Origin: Ensifer sp. IC4062
Lineage (GTDB): Bacteria; Pseudomonadota; Alphaproteobacteria; Rhizobiales; Rhizobiaceae
Assembly (NCBI RefSeq): GCF_020193575.1
Contig: NZ_JADYVD010000004.1
Location: 1-64,000 of the forward strand
DNA length: 64,000 bases
Direction: 5' to 3'
Within the stretch, counting starts at the first letter, position 1; the number at the start of each line of letters is the position of its first letter. Both the position numbers and the translations under genes were made by a program. This document shows, in pieces, positions 16,939 through 24,899 of this stretch. The notes beneath the pieces are model-generated. The model saw nothing but the letters and a program-made list of their open reading frames with translations, had not been told where the DNA came from and made no database searches.

Positions 16939-18500
16939 CGCTTGTCTCCTTGTGAGATCTTGACCGGACGGGGCAATGCCGGAGAACGGCCGATTGCGAT
17001 GACCCCAACGATGCCAAGCACCAACATGATGGCAACGACGAGAAAGCCGTCGTCGAATGCGAGCGTCCAAGCCTGCCGGCGCGCCGCGGTGGCGATCGGC
17101 GCTACCGCCCCGGCCGTTACCGCGGCATCGTCGGCCACGCGGCCGGCAAAAGCTCCGGCGAGGCTGGAAATTCGATCTGCGTCGAGGACGCGATAGAGCG
17201 AAACGCTTTCGGTCAGAACGTTGAAATGGAACTTCTGGCGCTCGGTGACGAAGTTCGAGACGATGCCGACGCCGAGCGTCGTTCCGGCCAGGTTGCTGAT
17301 GTTGAAGACAAGCGACGCCGTCGGAAGGTCCGCGGGCTTCAAGCTTCCCGTGCCGACGACCATGGCGGGGGCCAGCAGCAGAAGCTGCCCGGCCGAATAG
17401 ATGGCGAGCGCGTAACAGAACTGCTCCTGTGCGGAGAACGCGGTCTGGCCGATCATCAACACTGTACCGAAGCCCAGAAGTGCGACGCCCATTCCCATGG
17501 CCACACGCTGATCGCACAAATGCAGTAACCACAAGACCAGCGGGAGGGCGAGCAATTGCGCGGCTGCCGCCCAAAGCATGAGTTCGGAGATCTCGAGCGG
17601 ACGATATCCCTGCACGATCGCGAGGAACTGCGGCACGAGATAGGAACCAACCACGAAGCCGGCGCGCAACAGGAAATTGAGGCCTATCGGGACGCCGAAC
17701 TTCTGCGTCACGAGCAGCCGCGGTGTTATAAGCGGCAGTGGCGAAAAGCGCACGGTGAATATGAACCCTGCCCAGGTTGCAGCCGATATGACCGCGCCCC
17801 AGACGATCATCTCGCTCTCGAACCAGAAACGGCGGGTTCCCTGATTGAAAACCAGAATCAGGCTCGCAAGAGCGAGCGACAATAGCGTGATGGCCACCCA
17901 GTCGGCCTTCAGCGCCGACCAGTTGGGCGCCTTTTGAGGGACCCAAAGACGGGCGGCAAGAGCCAACAGCGCACCGATGATTGCCTGGATGAAGAAGAGA
18001 GCTCTCCAGCCGAGGCTGTCCACGACGAACCCGGAAATCAAAGGCCCTGCCGTCGCAGAAAAGAGAAGCGTGAATGCCAGTATGATCACGGCATAGGGCA
18101 GTCGCGGACCGCCGGCGACCATGAAAGTGGCCGCGAATGCCGCCGGTCCGAACCCGCCGGCGGCGAAACCCTGGACGGATCGGAGCGCAACCATCAGGTC
18201 GAGATCGGTCGTCATGGCGCAGACGATCGCGATGGCGCCGAACAGAATTGAACTTACGACCAGATAGCGGCCGATGCTCAATGCTCCGATCAACAGCCCG
18301 GAAGTGACGATGCCGGCGCAGTTGCCCATGGTATAGGCGGTGAGTATCCAGGAGCCCTCGTCCGCAGTGGAGAAGAGACCCGCCTGAATATCGGCGATAT
18401 TGGTTGCAGCGAACTGCGCCGACAAGTTCACAAGGAACGACCCCGCCAATCCCGTGGCAAGGAACAGCATATTTCTAAGGGTCAGAGCCGGCGTGCTCAT
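16935..18500 (-). CDS. DHA2-family MFS transporter
   Basis: A 521-residue multidrug exporter of the 14-helix type. Recognisable parts are NLSAQFAATNIADIQAGLF, GSWILTAYTMGNCAG, LRSVQGFAAGGFGPAAFA, a central insertion around WVPQKAPNW, and NISNLAGTTLGVGIVSNFV. The upstream frame is open to 18695, but the ATG at 18500 is preceded by GGGAGAACC and begins the first hydrophobic helix. The partner HlyD gene downstream is truncated, so this pump works alone, borrows another adaptor, or is idle. The SDR gene upstream on the same strand may be in the same transcript, under the motif at 19472. Confidence 0.88.
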   Translation of the reverse strand: MSTPALTLRNMLFLATGLAGSFLVNLSAQFAATNIADIQAGLFSTADEGSWILTAYTMGNCAGIVTSGLLIGALSIGRYLVVSSILFGAIAIVCAMTTDLDLMVALRSVQGFAAGGFGPAAFAATFMVAGGPRLPYAVIILAFTLLFSATAGPLISGFVVDSLGWRALFFIQAIIGALLALAARLWVPQKAPNWSALKADWVAITLLSLALASLILVFNQGTRRFWFESEMIVWGAVISAATWAGFIFTVRFSPLPLITPRLLVTQKFGVPIGLNFLLRAGFVVGSYLVPQFLAIVQGYRPLEISELMLWAAAAQLLALPLVLWLLHLCDQRVAMGMGVALLGFGTVLMIGQTAFSAQEQFCYALAIYSAGQLLLLAPAMVVGTGSLKPADLPTASLVFNISNLAGTTLGVGIVSNFVTERQKFHFNVLTESVSLYRVLDADRISSLAGAFAGRVADDAAVTAGAVAPIATAARRQAWTLAFDDGFLVVAIMLVLGIVGVIAIGRSPALPRPVKISQGDKR

Positions 18501-18615
18501 CTCGGTTCTCCCTGGCGGCTTGCGCCATTCCTTCGTACCGGTAGATCCTGAACGGCTGGCGGAACGCGCCTGACGGAAGACGCGTGCCGCCTGGGTGCTC
18601 TTGTGCTCTCCTGCG

Positions 18616-19419
18616 CTACCCGATCGCGACCCGATATCGGGCAGCGGGGACGCTGAGTGAAAGGTTCGGCATGAGTTTCTGGCGAGCCGCTTCATATGCC
18701 TCCCAATCAGCGGCGTCCGGCAGCGATGGAATGGTGACGTGCTCGCCGAGATCGAAGCCGGTGAGCGCCGCGTCCACCATGTCCTCGGCAGGCATCACGA
18801 TCTCACTCGGCACATGCTCCAACGGCGTTCCGGCAATACCCCAGAAATCGGTCGCCGTCGCGCCGGGGAGTACGGCCTGGATGCGGATATTCTTAGCGGC
18901 AAGCTCCTTCTGAAGCGACAAGGTGAAAGCGAGCACGAAGGCCTTGCTGCCGCCGTAGACGCCGTTCAGCACTTCCGGTGCAATGCCGACGATCGAGGCG
19001 ATGTTGATGATCGCGCCGGCCCCGCGGGCTACGAAGCCGGGAACCGCCGCATAGGTCAGCCGCGTCAGCGCGCTGACGTTCAATGTGATCATCTCTTCCA
19101 TCTTCTCGATATCGGAGTTGAGCAGCGGAGCGGTCGCGCCGACGCCGGCGTTGTTGACCAGCATGGTGATGCTGGCGTCCGTCTGAAGGATCTGCTCGAC
19201 GCGGCGGAGATCAGCTTTGTTGCCGAGGTCCGCAGTGATCACCTCGACGGTGCGGCCGGTATCGTCGGTAAGACGCCTGGCCAGTTCATTCAGGCGGGCC
19301 TGGTTGCGAGCGACCAGAATCAGATCATATCCCCTGCGCGCCAGGCGATCGGCATAAATCGCGCCAATGCCAGAGGATGCGCCGGTAATTAGTGCAGTAC
19401 CTTTCGAATGCTGGGTCAT
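18616..19419 (-). CDS. Short-chain dehydrogenase/reductase
   Basis: 267 residues of the classical SDR type. The NAD(P) motif TGASSGIG is at 12-19, NNAG at 89-92, and the catalytic Ser142, Tyr155 and Lys159 (YGGSK) are all present. Arg at ~38 (LVARNQARL) suggests NADP preference. The substrate is unknown. A 29-base motif shared with the GlxA-type regulator lies 53-81 bases upstream, suggesting co-regulation. It precedes the DHA2 pump gene on the same strand, 115 bases apart. Confidence 0.9.
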   Translation of the reverse strand: MTQHSKGTALITGASSGIGAIYADRLARRGYDLILVARNQARLNELARRLTDDTGRTVEVITADLGNKADLRRVEQILQTDASITMLVNNAGVGATAPLLNSDIEKMEEMITLNVSALTRLTYAAVPGFVARGAGAIINIASIVGIAPEVLNGVYGGSKAFVLAFTLSLQKELAAKNIRIQAVLPGATATDFWGIAGTPLEHVPSEIVMPAEDMVDAALTGFDLGEHVTIPSLPDAADWEAYEAARQKLMPNLSLSVPAARYRVAIG

Positions 19420-19471
19420 AAAGGGCTCCGTTCCGTTGGATTTGGAGCCCTGATACTAGTCCGAGATAACG

Positions 19472-19500
19472 ATGTCTCAAATGTCATATATCCGGCATTT
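19472..19500 (+). promoter_or_regulatory. Candidate GlxA-type operator, copy 2
   Basis: Reads ATGTCTCAAATGTCATATAT plus 9 bases on the plus strand. It is identical at 24 of 29 positions to 16693-16721 (minus strand). It lies upstream of the SDR gene in the opposite orientation relative to transcription. Confidence 0.6.
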
Positions 19501-19553
19501 TAGGACACGGCGCATGAGCTGTTTCTGTCCGGGAGTTCAACGCACACGTCGCA

Positions 19554-19685
19554 TCACGGTCGGGCCGGAACTATCGCCCCGCCGAAGAGCGCGGCGATTG
19601 CGGACGGCTCCCGCGGATCGGTATCCCAGGCACAGGGCGCGACGGCGAGCGCGACGATGGCAATGCCCATCACAAGAATACGCAT
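19554..19685 (-). CDS. Small signal-peptide-bearing ORF (43 residues)
   Basis: ATG at 19685 with AAGGAGAG 6 bases upstream. The product is MRILVMGIAIVALAVAPCAW followed by DTDPREPSAIAALFGGAIVPARP and a stop. The first 19 residues form a convincing signal peptide with a possible lipobox-like or signal peptidase site at APCA. It lies 130 bases downstream of the DipZ-like gene on the same strand. It could be a genuine small exported peptide or the 5' stub of a truncated exported protein. No family is recognised. Confidence 0.4.
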   Translation of the reverse strand: MRILVMGIAIVALAVAPCAWDTDPREPSAIAALFGGAIVPARP

Positions 19686-19817
19686 GTGAACTCTCCTCTT
19701 TGCTTCTGACCAAAGTTGCTGTGGTGCGCGCGAGGCTCGAGAAGAGCCCGATTGAGGGAGGAGCCATTGAACCTCGCCGCTCGACCGGCAGCACCCTTAC
19801 TGCCTGAGGTTGCCTGC

Positions 19818-21575
19818 TCATCCAAATGTGAAGACAAATGCTTCGACTCCTGGATCGAGGAAGCGGATCTCGAACGTCCGCTCCCGCACCTCTCCCGATT
19901 GGCGAACCAGTTGGTAGAGCCGCGTTTCCGAGACCGTACCCTTGCCATCGCTGTCGATGTCCGAACCGTGATCCGGACCTGGCGCAACACCGTCGACCTT
20001 CACCTGAAAGCGCACCTTCCCGCCACCAGTCCCTGGTCCGAGGACGAGGTGAAGGTCGCGGGCGCTGAACTTATAGGTGAGCGAGCCTCCGGCCTGATTG
20101 AGTGTCGCCTGTTCGGCTCCGACGGTCCAGTTGCCGGCGAGGCCCCACTGATTGAGGCGTGGCTTTCCGGCCGTATAGTCGCGCGGCTCATCGGCCGCGA
20201 CGCCTTCCGGCGACACGAAGTTCGCGCCACGCATGTAGCCGATATAGTCCTCTCCGGACTGGAGGTTGGCGAAGTCAGGGGCGACTTCGGCGCCTTTCGC
20301 CTCCGGCTTCACGACACCGCTGCCGGGCCGGCGGCCACTCGCCGCTTCCGCCAGTAGTTCCTGAATGACGCGCTCCGACTGCTCGTATTCACCCTCTCCG
20401 AAGTGGTGATATCTGATCCGCCCCTCGGCATCGATGAAATAATGCGCCGGCCAGTAGCTGTTGCCGAAGGCGCGCCAGATCGAGAAATCGTTGTCGATTG
20501 CAACGGGATAGCCGATCTTGAAATCCCGTACTGCCCGCTTGACGTTGTCGATACTCTTTTCGAAGGCGAATTCAGGTGCATGTACGCCGATGACCACCAA
20601 GCCCTGGTCACGGTACTTCTCCGCCCAGGCGCGAACATAGGGGATCGTGCGAATGCAATTGATGCAGGAATAGGTCCAGAAATCGACGAGCACGACCTTG
20701 CCGCGAAGCTCTTCCACCGTCAGCGGCTTGGAATTCAGCCACTCTACAGCACCATCGAGCGGCGGGAGAATGCCCTCCACCGGCAAGCTGCTTCGGTAGG
20801 TCTGCTGCTGGCCATCTGCGGCCGATGCGGCACGATCGACGGTCGCTCCGGAGGTGTCGGGGCGCAGACGGCTCAGGAGCGACTGCTCAAGGTTCGTCGT
20901 GCCTGCATAGGACAGGCGTGCCAGCAGCCCCGTATCGAGGCCGAGTGCAATTGCCGCGACGCCGGCGAGTACGGCGATGCCGAGGCCCTGCCGCAGACGC
21001 TCGCCAACACCGAGCGATCGTTTCATCACCGCGAACACCCTTCCGCCGACGAGTACAGCGAGGGCCAGCGAGGTGGCTGCGCCCGCCGCGTAGGCTGTCA
21101 GCAGAAGAGTCGTCTCGACGTTCGCGCCATGGAGCGCGGCACCGGTCAGGACCAGCCCAAGAATCGGCCCGGCGCAGGGCGCCCATAGAAGGCCGGTTGC
21201 GACACCAAGGAGCAGAGATGCTCCGACGCTCGCCTTCTGCCCGGCCGCCCGTTGTGAGAGGCGATTGCCGAGCGCGACTGCCGGGCGGGTGACGATCGCC
21301 GCAACCTGTGGTGAGAGCAGCATTACACCGAAAGCCGCGAGCACCGCTATCGCTGCATATCGGCCAGCCTCGTTCGCCTGGACGGCCCAATCCCCGCCGA
21401 CCGCGGCGAGCGTTGCCACGCCCGCGAATGTCACGACCTTTCCGATGAGCATCGGAAGAACGCTCCTCGCGAATGGTTGTCCGGCTCTGGAGAACACGAA
21501 GGGCAAAACAGGGAGGATGCAGGGGCTGACAATCGTCAGCACACCCGCGAGATAAGCTATCGTGAAAAGGATCAT
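19818..21575 (-). CDS. dipZ: DipZ-like protein: CcdA membrane domain plus thioredoxin domain
   Basis: 585 residues. An N-terminal CcdA/DsbD-type electron carrier (~1-230) contains VSPCILPVLPFVF and LLWAPCAGPILG, the two cysteines expected to relay electrons across the membrane. A periplasmic thioredoxin-like domain (~280-420) has the redox motif SCINC in DFWTYSCINC and the cis-Pro region YWPAHYFID. A C-terminal beta-rich domain (~450-585, SLTYKFSARDLHLVLGP) resembles the extra domain of mycobacterial DipZ. It probably supplies reducing power to periplasmic thiols or peroxidases. The ATG at 21575 is preferred over 21599 because the first helix starts there. Confidence 0.88.
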   Translation of the reverse strand: MILFTIAYLAGVLTIVSPCILPVLPFVFSRAGQPFARSVLPMLIGKVVTFAGVATLAAVGGDWAVQANEAGRYAAIAVLAAFGVMLLSPQVAAIVTRPAVALGNRLSQRAAGQKASVGASLLLGVATGLLWAPCAGPILGLVLTGAALHGANVETTLLLTAYAAGAATSLALAVLVGGRVFAVMKRSLGVGERLRQGLGIAVLAGVAAIALGLDTGLLARLSYAGTTNLEQSLLSRLRPDTSGATVDRAASAADGQQQTYRSSLPVEGILPPLDGAVEWLNSKPLTVEELRGKVVLVDFWTYSCINCIRTIPYVRAWAEKYRDQGLVVIGVHAPEFAFEKSIDNVKRAVRDFKIGYPVAIDNDFSIWRAFGNSYWPAHYFIDAEGRIRYHHFGEGEYEQSERVIQELLAEAASGRRPGSGVVKPEAKGAEVAPDFANLQSGEDYIGYMRGANFVSPEGVAADEPRDYTAGKPRLNQWGLAGNWTVGAEQATLNQAGGSLTYKFSARDLHLVLGPGTGGGKVRFQVKVDGVAPGPDHGSDIDSDGKGTVSETRLYQLVRQSGEVRERTFEIRFLDPGVEAFVFTFG

Positions 21576-21770
21576 TATCGTCCCTCTGCAAAGGACCAAC
21601 GCCTTATTCGGCGTGGGTCGCGCTTGACACGCGCAGCAAGGGACCAGAGCGAAGTATCCGGCTTGTGTCCTCTCCCAAGCGGATGTGTATCAAAATGCAG
21701 CAGGAGGTCCCGCGGAACCTCTTGCACCGCGAAATGCCGCCGGCGAACCAGCCCGTGCCGGAGACGCCTA

Positions 21771-22449
21771 CTACAGAAGCTTGAGCAGTTCCTTGGCGGC
21801 CGAGGTCGAGGAGGAAGGGTTCTGTCCGGTAATTAGCCGCCCGTCCACGACGGTGAAATCAGCCCAATCGGCGGCCTTTTTCGTAGCGCCCGCCCAGACG
21901 TTTCAACTCGCCTTCGACAAGGAACGGCACGACGTCGGTCAGTTGCACTGCCTCCTCCTCGGAATTAGCGAAGCCCGTGACGCGTTTTCCCTTGACGATG
22001 GGCTGTCCCTGATAGGTTACCTTGTTCAGGACAGCCGGGCCGTGACAGACGGCCGCGATCGGCTTGCCGGCATTGTAGAAGCTTTCGATCAGCGCGATCG
22101 AGTTCTTGTCGTCGGCGAGGTCCCACAGCGGGCCATGACCACCCGGATAGAAGATCGCGTCGAAGCCGTCCGCTTTGACGTCGCCGAGCTTTATTGTAGT
22201 TGCCAGTGCCTTCTGCGCCGCCGGATCTTTCTTGAAACGCTCCATCGCCTCGGTCTGGTTGCCCGGCTCGTCGCTCTTGGGATCGATCGGCGGCTGCCCG
22301 CCCTTCGGCGAGGCGAGCGTGATCTCCGCACCGGCGCCCTCGAAAACCTAATAGGGTGCAGCGAACTCCTCGAGCCAGAAACCGGTCGGTTTGCCGGTGT
22401 TCCCGAGTTGGTCATGCGAAGTCAAAACCATCAAGATTTTCATCGTCAT
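21771..22449 (-). pseudogene. DJ-1/PfpI (Hsp31-like) protein with stop and frameshift
   Basis: ATG at 22449 after AAGAGGAAG; the product begins MTMKILMVLTSHDQLGNTG. At EEFAAPY a TAG replaces the expected Tyr codon. The frame then continues through IAAVCHGPAVL, with the nucleophilic-elbow Cys, to GGRYEK. There an extra A in a run of A breaks the frame, and the true end (ADWADFTVVDGRLITGQNP..SAAKELLKLL) stops at 21771. About 221 residues would be encoded if repaired, as in type-1 glutamine-amidotransferase-like glyoxalase III or chaperone proteins. It is divergent from the LysR gene, which may once have regulated it. Confidence 0.8.
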
Positions 22450-22693
22450 TCTTCCTCTTTTGAGCGCGCCCAAACATGGGATCGCTGGGATAATTCTCGA
22501 ACTCGGGGCTCCGTACCATCAGGAAGCTCACCCATGACCACACGGGCACAGACATCCTAGCTTCGCAGCCTATTCTTGGTACTTGGCCGGATATTGGCCG
22601 ATTGCAGCGGCTTCTTCTGCATATTTACTTCTTGCCGCGTTCGCGGGAATACTTGCTCAACGACGGTCACTCTCCCGAAAAACGGCAGAATAG

Positions 22694-23626
22694 ATGGATC
22701 GCATCGATGCAATGAAAGTTTTCGTCACCGCGATCGACGAGGGCAGCCTCGCCGGCGCCGCTCGCCGGTTGAAGCGATCACCGACGGCGGTCAGCCGGGC
22801 GCTGAGCTTCCTGGAAGCCCATGTCGGTGTCGAGCTCCTGCACCGGACGACCCGCACGCTCAAGCTGAGCGAGGCCGGTCAACGCTACGCGGCCGCCTGT
22901 CGGCGGGTGCTCACCGATCTCGAGGAAGCCGACATGCTCGCAGGAGGAGAGCGCTCCGCGCCCCGTGGGATCTTGACAGTTTCGGCGCCACCAATTCTCG
23001 GTGAAGAGGTGCTGCGCCCCATTCTGGACGATTTCCTCGATCTCTACCCAACCGTCTCGGCCCAGCTTCTCCTCCTCGACCGGTTCGTCAACCTGGTGGA
23101 TGAGGGTGTCGACATCGCCTTGCGCATCGGCCAATTGGCGGATTCGTCGCTCATCTCCACCCGGGTCGGCGGCGATGTCCGTCGTGTCGTGGTCGCCTCG
23201 CCTCGGTACCTCGCCAATCATCCCCGTATCGATGAACCGGCGGACCTCGCCAAGCATCAGATCGTGGCATTCACCAATTTCGGTCTCGAGTCCTGGAGCT
23301 TTACGCCCGCCAAGGGCTCGTCCATTCCCCGAACGGTCCAGTTCACGCCAAGATTCATCGTCAACAGCGTGCGGGCTGCAGCCGCTTCAGCGGCCGCGGG
23401 TCACGGCCTGACCCGGCTCTATTCCTATCATGTCGCGGAGCATGTGAGAGATGGGAACCTCAAGATCGTACTCGCCGACGCCGAGTATCCACCCCTGCCT
23501 GTGCATATGCTCGCACCCCAAGGTCGCATGTCGGTGCCGAAAGTCCGAGCCTTTGTCGACTTCGCGGCCCCGCGCCTGCGCTCCGATTTTGCTCGCTTGG
23601 CGGCAGAGGCGGGTACGCTCGGCTAA
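22694..23626 (+). CDS. LysR-family transcriptional regulator
   Basis: 310 residues. The winged HTH at ~1-60 (MDRIDAMKVFVTAIDEGSLAGAARRL, SPTAVSRALSFLEAHVGVELLHRTTR) and a substrate-binding domain at ~90-300 (VDIALRIGQLADSSLISTRVGG, PRYLANHPRI) place it in the LysR group whose members often control oxidoreductases. It is divergent from the broken DJ-1 gene across a 244-base gap and points towards the SDR-tautomerase-oxygenase genes. These are the likely targets, on position only. Confidence 0.92.
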   Translation: MDRIDAMKVFVTAIDEGSLAGAARRLKRSPTAVSRALSFLEAHVGVELLHRTTRTLKLSEAGQRYAAACRRVLTDLEEADMLAGGERSAPRGILTVSAPPILGEEVLRPILDDFLDLYPTVSAQLLLLDRFVNLVDEGVDIALRIGQLADSSLISTRVGGDVRRVVVASPRYLANHPRIDEPADLAKHQIVAFTNFGLESWSFTPAKGSSIPRTVQFTPRFIVNSVRAAAASAAAGHGLTRLYSYHVAEHVRDGNLKIVLADAEYPPLPVHMLAPQGRMSVPKVRAFVDFAAPRLRSDFARLAAEAGTLG

Positions 23627-23767
23627 TTATGCCGTTTTGCGGATGAGTGCCTGCCAAGCTCTGGCAATTCTCTCGAACAGCGGGCGGATCTAACTTCGAA
23701 TGCACCAACGCCGAGGGCGGAGGGCGGACGCAGGAAGCGGCCGCTGCAATCGAAAAGGGATCACGTC

Positions 23768-24481
23768 ATGACTACCGAACAGAAAGTCGTCATCATCACC
23801 GGCGCGTCACAGGGAATCGGCGCGGGATTGGTTCGCGCCTACCGCGACCGCAACTACCGCGTCGTCGCGACTTCCCGGTCCATAAGGCCGAGCGCTGACC
23901 CGGATATTCACACGGTCGCCGGCGATATCAGCAAGCCGGAGACCGCGGAAGGGATCGTGCGAGAAGCGCTCGAGCGCTACGGCCGCATTGACTCGCTCGT
24001 CAACAATGCAGGCGTCTTCCTCGCGAAGCCGTTCGTCGAAATGTCCGAGGAGGATTACGAGCATAATCTCGGCGTGAACGTGGCCGGCTTCTTCCACATC
24101 ACCCGGCGCGCCGCCGCAGAGATGCTGAAGCAGGGCTCGGGGCACATCGTCAGCATCACAACCAGCCTGGTCGACCAGCCGATGTTCGGCATGCCGTCCG
24201 CCCTTGCCTCTCTGACCAAGGGTGGCCTTAACGCGGTGACCCGGTCACTGGCGATGGAGTTCTCGAAGAGCGGCGTTCGCGTCAACGCGGTCTCCCCGGG
24301 GATCATCAAGACGCCGATGCATGCGCCCGAGACGCACTCGGCGCTGGCCGGACTGCACCCGGTCGGCCGCATGGGCGATATCCGCGACATCGTCGACGCC
24401 GTTCTTTACCTCGAGACCGCGGGTTTCGTCACCGGCGAGATCCTCCACGTCGACGGCGGCCAGAACGCCGGACGCTGGTAA
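23768..24481 (+). CDS. SDR-family protein lacking the catalytic tyrosine
   Basis: 237 residues with a full Rossmann nucleotide site (TGASQGIG at 11-18) and NNAG (~79-82). The usual Ser...YxxxK is not intact: the segment reads SITTSLVDQPMFGMPSALAS followed by LTKGG. The Lys is kept, but Ala stands where Tyr should be. Related proteins with a PSALASLTKGG motif form a recognisable subgroup, so this is probably a real variant and not damage. The reaction is unclear. It lies downstream of LysR and just before a tautomerase gene. Confidence 0.88.
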   Translation: MTTEQKVVIITGASQGIGAGLVRAYRDRNYRVVATSRSIRPSADPDIHTVAGDISKPETAEGIVREALERYGRIDSLVNNAGVFLAKPFVEMSEEDYEHNLGVNVAGFFHITRRAAAEMLKQGSGHIVSITTSLVDQPMFGMPSALASLTKGGLNAVTRSLAMEFSKSGVRVNAVSPGIIKTPMHAPETHSALAGLHPVGRMGDIRDIVDAVLYLETAGFVTGEILHVDGGQNAGRW

Positions 24482-24496
24482 CCAGCACAGTAAAGA

Positions 24497-24521
24497 GCGG
24501 CCGCGCTGCAATAGCGGCCGC
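24497..24521. terminator. Hairpin between SDR and tautomerase genes
   Basis: GCGGCCGC (24497-24504) and GCGGCCGC (24514-24521) can pair around a 9-base loop. No T-run follows, so it may be an mRNA-processing or partial termination site. Confidence 0.4.
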
Positions 24522-24559
24522 GGTTCATGACGCAAACAATTCACGCAAAGGAGACTGCA

Positions 24560-24799
24560 ATGCCGATCGTCACCGTACAGGTTACCCGCGAGGGAAGCGC
24601 ACCGGACCGCAATTCGGTCACCGCCGAGGAAAAGGCCGCCATCATCAAGGGTGTCAGCGAGGTGCTGCTCAACGTTCTGAACAAGCCGCTCGAATCGACC
24701 TATGTCGTGATCGAGGAGGTCGATCTCGACAATTGGGGCTGGGGCGGCCTTCCCACAGCTCAATACCGCCAGCAACGGGCCGCGGCGACAAAGTCCTGA
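24560..24799 (+). CDS. 4-oxalocrotonate tautomerase-family protein
   Basis: 79 residues. The product starts MPIVTVQVTREG, so Pro1 would be the catalytic base after Met removal. AAGGAG lies 8 bases before this ATG, which is why I reject the longer frame from 24527. Residues ~28-75 (TAEEKAAIIKGVSEVLLNVLNKPLESTYVVIEEVDLDNWGWGG) follow the family's beta-alpha-beta pattern. It probably ketonises an enol or dienol intermediate in aromatic or xenobiotic breakdown, together with its SDR and flavin monooxygenase neighbours. Confidence 0.88.
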   Translation: MPIVTVQVTREGSAPDRNSVTAEEKAAIIKGVSEVLLNVLNKPLESTYVVIEEVDLDNWGWGGLPTAQYRQQRAAATKS

Positions 24800-24816
24800 A
24801 GCCGCCACTCTAGGCG

Positions 24817-24849
24817 TTTGCTGCCTGCGGGTGCGCCGCAGGCGGCAAA
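24817..24849 (+). terminator. Stem-loop after the tautomerase gene
   Basis: TTTGCTGCCTGCGG (24817-24830) pairs with CCGCAGGCGGCAAA (24836-24849) around GTGCG, 14 pairs including one T.G wobble. The next gene starts 50 bases on, so it may only attenuate. Confidence 0.5.
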
Positions 24850-24899
24850 TCATCCCACACAGACGAAAAATCGACTGGCACTTCCGGAGGAGATCGAAC

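Noticed and set aside
21685-22560. 291-codon plus-strand frame over the DJ-1 remnant
   Set aside because: It is the antisense of the broken DJ-1/PfpI gene and has no domain of its own.
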